This document shows, in pieces, positions 62,701 through 64,000 of a DNA stretch of 64,000 bases (its first letter is position 1; each line of letters begins with the position of its first letter). Below the pieces are notes generated by a model. That model did no database searches and was not told the DNA's origin. It saw only the letters and a list, made by a program, of their open reading frames with translations. The position numbers were made by a program, and so were the translations under genes. The stretch spans positions 1,039,501-1,103,500 of the forward strand of contig NZ_QFFF01000001.1 in assembly GCF_003129465.1 (NCBI RefSeq), in the 5' to 3' direction. The stretch is from Sphingosinicella humi (GTDB lineage Bacteria > Pseudomonadota > Alphaproteobacteria > Sphingomonadales > Sphingomonadaceae).

Positions 62701-64000
62701 CTGCGCCGTCACGTTGCCGTTGATCGTCAGCGTGCCGCCGCCGACGGCGGGATCGAAATCGCCCGTGGAAAGGGTCGCCTCGCCGCCAGTCGCCGCCGCG
62801 ACAACCGTCCCCGTGCCGCCGAGCAAGCGCGCCGACACGCCGCTCGCATCGAGTCCGGCATTACCCTGAACGGTGACCGCGCCGCCATTCTGCGCGAAGA
62901 GGCGCGCGAAGCCGCCCGTTCCCGCTCCGCCCTGCGAGGGGAGGCCTTCGGAAACGCCGCCCTGCCCATTCGCCTCAATGAGCGCATCCTGCGCGATGTC
63001 TACGGTGCCATTGACATTCGCGAATATCAGCGCGGTCCCGCCAGTGCCGGTGCCGGCGCTGTTCGTCTCGAAATCGACGCCGCCGGTGCCGTTGGCGCTG
63101 ACATGGGCGCTGCCGCCGACCGTCAGCGTGCCGCCCCCCTCTGCGTAGAGAAGGGCTTCGCCCGCCACGGCATCGAAGGAGGAAGGATTGCTCGAAAAGG
63201 ACAGGTCGCGGCTCGCGTCGACGCTGACATTGCCGCCAATCGTCACCGTCCGGCCGCTCACCGCGCCGACATGCGCCCGCACGCCGCCGTGCACGATTAG
63301 ATCGCCGGCGAAGTTGGTCGACTGCGTTCCGCTCGCGGCGAATAAGTCGGTCGCGGCGAATCCCAGCACGTCGGAGGTCCAGTCGCCCCCGTTGATGTGG
63401 AGGCTGGCCGGGCCCGTGGCAGCCGGCTCGGAAGAGAAGCCCGTGTCAAAGATTTCGTGGCCCGCCGAAAGGACGATCTGCCCATTTTCGACCGCGACAT
63501 TTGTCGCCGCATCAAATCCGACCGTGCCTTCGAGCAGCATGGTCAGCGCCTGGTTCTTCGGCACCGCGACCATGTAGATGCGGTGATTGTCGCCGACGCC
63601 GGTGCTCGCATCGCCGCCTGTCGTGCCCGTATGAACGATGCCATTCGCATCGCCGGTGCCGGCGGAAACGAGAATGTCGAACAGGCCTTGGTCGATGAAG
63701 ATGTCCACCGCCTCGGCCGCGACATAGGCAGCGGTTCCATTCACATCGACCGAGCCTGCGTGCTGAATGCGTGGCGCTGCCATTGCCACATAACTGCCTT
63801 CCGGACTGGCGATGATTCGCGAACCCGGCATGGTGACAATGGAAGCCGTGCTGTTCGGCGCGCCCTGCAGCTGAATGAAGTTGCCGCCGCCGTCCCAATT
63901 GCCGGTGCCATCGTCGACCGGATCGAGCGTGGTGAGCAGGAGGCTGCCGACGTCAAAGGTGGCGTTGGCGCCGACAAGGATTCCGCCGGGGCTGTAGAAG
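56707..64000 (-). CDS. Giant filamentous-haemagglutinin-type exoprotein, N-terminus beyond window
   Basis: At least 2430 residues are visible and the frame is open to the window edge. The visible N-terminal part (SPGGILVGANATFDVGSLLL, FIQLQGAPNSTASIVTMPGS, AAPRIQHAGSVDVNGTAAYV) matches the second half of the haemagglutination-activity/TPS domain of two-partner secretion exoproteins. Then come well over 1500 residues of Gly/Thr/Ala-rich repeats (GGTGGAGTGGLAAVTAFAGQ type), expected to form a beta-helix. A second beta-helix region follows (DINIAQGARLGSGVDTSSVT). The C-terminus has 29 prolines, a Gly/Ser/Asp-rich linker and an acidic tail (MWTEDDEEDEEDEGGDEQ). No autotransporter barrel is present. 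Its TpsB partner is presumably outside the window. The CHAT gene overlaps its stop. Confidence 0.88.
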   Translation of the reverse strand, partial: FYSPGGILVGANATFDVGSLLLTTLDPVDDGTGNWDGGGNFIQLQGAPNSTASIVTMPGSRIIASPEGSYVAMAAPRIQHAGSVDVNGTAAYVAAEAVDIFIDQGLFDILVSAGTGDANGIVHTGTTGGDASTGVGDNHRIYMVAVPKNQALTMLLEGTVGFDAATNVAVENGQIVLSAGHEIFDTGFSSEPAATGPASLHINGGDWTSDVLGFAATDLFAASGTQSTNFAGDLIVHGGVRAHVGAVSGRTVTIGGNVSVDASRDLSFSSNPSSFDAVAGEALLYAEGGGTLTVGGSAHVSANGTGGVDFETNSAGTGTGGTALIFANVNGTVDIAQDALIEANGQGGVSEGLPSQGGAGTGGFARLFAQNGGAVTVQGNAGLDASGVSARLLGGTGTVVAAATGGEATLSTGDFDPAVGGGTLTINGNVTAQAEGRGGNIDSSGGGTGGAGTGGLAAVTAFAGQIDITGSTLLSADGDGGFGQAGGAGQGGSAGITAFAGTVNLTTANISAVGTGGDASLEFGGTGGAGTGGTTYIEARQTASAGGTITGGEALLDSSGTGGLGGAGDGSAIAAGAGGEGRGGLFDGTEDSGGAFALAQADRGRLTLGNVTLLANGLGGAGGIGGTGQAGGAGGAASGGTTQAGSFLGDGDGLTLAGSASFGTLDLSSDAEGGDGGTGGAGNGNGGAATGGATFLTVRGVSVEATSADMHAYGLGGAGGSGGNATGGAAEILATGGGALTLTSAFLAVDGFGGDNIGSSGASGTGTGGSGSMLAEAGSSLAVSGDANVLASGYGGGLDTGTAGGSANGGSASIGADGGTVSIGGDAQVYTTSFADSNFNASADADGGSATGGTSILFANNGGSLAVTGEARVQSDAFGGNAGGAGTGGGATGGSARLTADGGSITVSRASLQALSSGGDGTVGGTGLGGTASVSAVNGGNVSATNDLFLIAEGGGGGGSQIGGTGTGGLAEIAVRSGSASSQINAGSARVLAEGFGGFGTSSHTGSLSTGGRGGDGTGGTATVLADAGNSLAIGALDAFADGVGRNGGPGADSQTGVGGTGGNGGNGIGGLTQLVVGGTATFSTVSLYAGATGGAGGQGGAGPGGQGAFGDGGTGTGGEARVQTTGGQITANYVYVDSAALGGSGTTGGDGTGGRAILAADSGSINVQGGTNTQISVTIEADGDGGFGTQIGGDGTGGLASASATAGQLNVSGNLVIEAGGFGAGSSAVATGGAGQGGTALLFANGTGGVTVGGATTVTAKGSGGAAGPVGVGGDGTGGRAEVFTNPGTVTLAGVTLDTSGTGGNGGFGGAGFGGDGPGDETGGGSFLDSFGGGQITATSATIISNGTGGDGLAGGAGGNGFGGFAAVTAFNAATPNLVDIDTVTLTAVGTGGDGGAGVSGGAGGAGGLGQGGNPSAIAQSLNGTLRIDTLSVNATGQGGVGGAGNGSGAGGRGGDGLGGFPVNIGTASGLGDGTPTGAAVFNAVSVDASGFGGAGGTSSGTGGDGGAGAGGSAGILARGGTLSASTVLLTANGTGGAGGNGSAQGGVGSGGDVGALLTNRFETTDRATVTIGTLTGNTAGIGGQGGVDGESQFGRASLEVVQSDATFADVHLTVTGDTPRLDLVGDTSTPTPVAPSLVSVDGGTLTVTDNTTLQLSTDGDLTLEAVNGGRVQAASLVTDSGGSTLVQVDNGVIASSGNALIQADGDLAVQAAGSGRLDVAGTLQMASTGNFTVSHSNPPVGADTIRAGFVDFTSAGNFNAGAGSRINGLNGVDVTSVGDLSIGHVGTGTSTGTVFLETSGTAGFTGTVSGGNIIVQSADINIAQGARLGSGVDTSSVTLDVAAGGQPAVIGGDGAGSGYVLDAAEALAFNAAFVSINAPNVGTGGGPAIILQDLVLRGSQAPSGSSFFHIETPGIIQVAGAVRFQDAGESDVLSLIGDERIDVASGAGLGVTGPDGALTGALSLLSAGTVNGAPGSLLAAGGVIVEGVNGITLGDVEGGNTAVLITDGNATFLGEIFAPTISVLSADIDIRDGAALGAPGTSSVFFTALGNGNPIVIGGASEGPGYTLTDAEASRIEGESVGIFGLTGTSESLAQIIVRDLMIDGAGDGGLASASLFSDGSIRIEGNVRYANAGAEDSLLIFANERLEVITPTGSITMRDSAGGLAGELSLFANNVVVASTSLAGQLAADPDFTGRNAALLNNDGPVNPAGYIQAGGVVLLTGGTLFVQNTGTANDFAGITVGSGGLFVGSTTAEAPATVIAFGRRENADGSFVTGNAFFNEVEFFGGATGFSEQSEFNTVNILEGAPPPPPPPPPPPPPPPPPPPPPPPPPPPPPGEEVPPPVSGSEVVLGPIEGPGGSSGGGSEASGGGDGDDGPGGFGAGFVGLVNTSSLSSDALIEEPVASGGDSTMWTEDDEEDEEDEGGDEQ
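56986..57072 (-). repeat. Tract encoding 29 consecutive prolines
   Basis: An uninterrupted run of 29 CCN codons with mixed third bases lies near the 3' end of the giant exoprotein gene, flanked by NILEGA and GEEVPPPVSG. Third-base variety argues that it is maintained for the protein, not a simple mononucleotide slip. It should form a rigid polyproline rod between the beta-helix and the acidic tail, and would stall ribosomes without EF-P. Confidence 0.95.

Noticed and set aside
57100-63800. Regular GC-rich repeats as a CRISPR array or tandem satellite
   Set aside because: The repeats are in-frame Gly-rich protein modules of unequal length without constant spacers.

Overview
The window looks like a chromosomal segment of a GC-rich alphaproteobacterium, most likely a member of the Sphingomonadales. 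The grounds are high-GC third-codon usage, two large TonB-dependent receptors of the sphingomonad type, and familiar alphaproteobacterial blocks: infA-maf-RNase-yacG-tRNA-Phe, J-domain/cobS/cobT, bioFDA and a K+-independent membrane pyrophosphatase. I see no phage, insertion sequence, CRISPR array or rRNA. The placement is inferred from gene content alone.

Bases 1-10128 (all minus strand) are the most unusual part. A short ORF with a strong ribosome-binding site (6622-6780, 52 aa) looks like a RiPP precursor whose C-terminus has the Thr..Thr......Glu-Glu-x-Asp layout of an omega-ester (graspetide) core. It is followed by an ATP-grasp peptide ligase broken by a frameshift (5553-6564), an aspartyl/asparaginyl beta-hydroxylase-type protein (4366-5526) and a TPR-2OG-Fe(II) oxygenase (2857-4365). 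TonB-dependent receptors lie on both sides (1-2416, running off the window edge, and 6934-10128). The precursor unit is separated from the upstream receptor by a strong terminator and has its own leader with palindromes.

Bases 10460-35753 are mostly housekeeping. They include an M23 peptidase, DUF2093, xseA and purD (the last two divergent with overlapping start codons), two small proteins (BON-like and helix-hairpin-helix), a CorC/HlyC family protein, an OmpA-like lipoprotein, tadA, rpmB, a phytase-like esterase, a glycine-zipper protein, cobT/cobS with a J-domain protein, bolA, an alpha/beta hydrolase, nusB, thiL, hppA, bioF-bioD-bioA, infA, maf, an RNase E/G-like protein, yacG and tRNA-Phe(GAA). 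Several intergenic gaps hold REP-like inverted repeats.

Bases 35773-47109 form one tightly overlapping minus-strand run. It starts with a secreted amidohydrolase and a fused 5-oxoprolinase, continues with the DUF969/DUF979 permease pair and DUF2891, and ends with thiolase, a crotonase-fold protein, an acyl-CoA dehydrogenase and a RidA-like protein. The gene order suggests uptake and opening of a cyclic amide or 5-oxoproline-like compound, followed by CoA-linked breakdown. One REP-like repeat is translated inside the 5-oxoprolinase and another forms the tail of the DUF969 protein.

Bases 47190-64000 (minus strand) hold a giant glycine-rich filamentous-haemagglutinin-type exoprotein (running off the right edge, with 29 consecutive prolines and an acidic tail). 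It overlaps by 4 bp with a secreted TPR-CHAT caspase-like peptidase, and TamA and TamB follow directly. This suggests a surface-protein secretion, processing and assembly locus.
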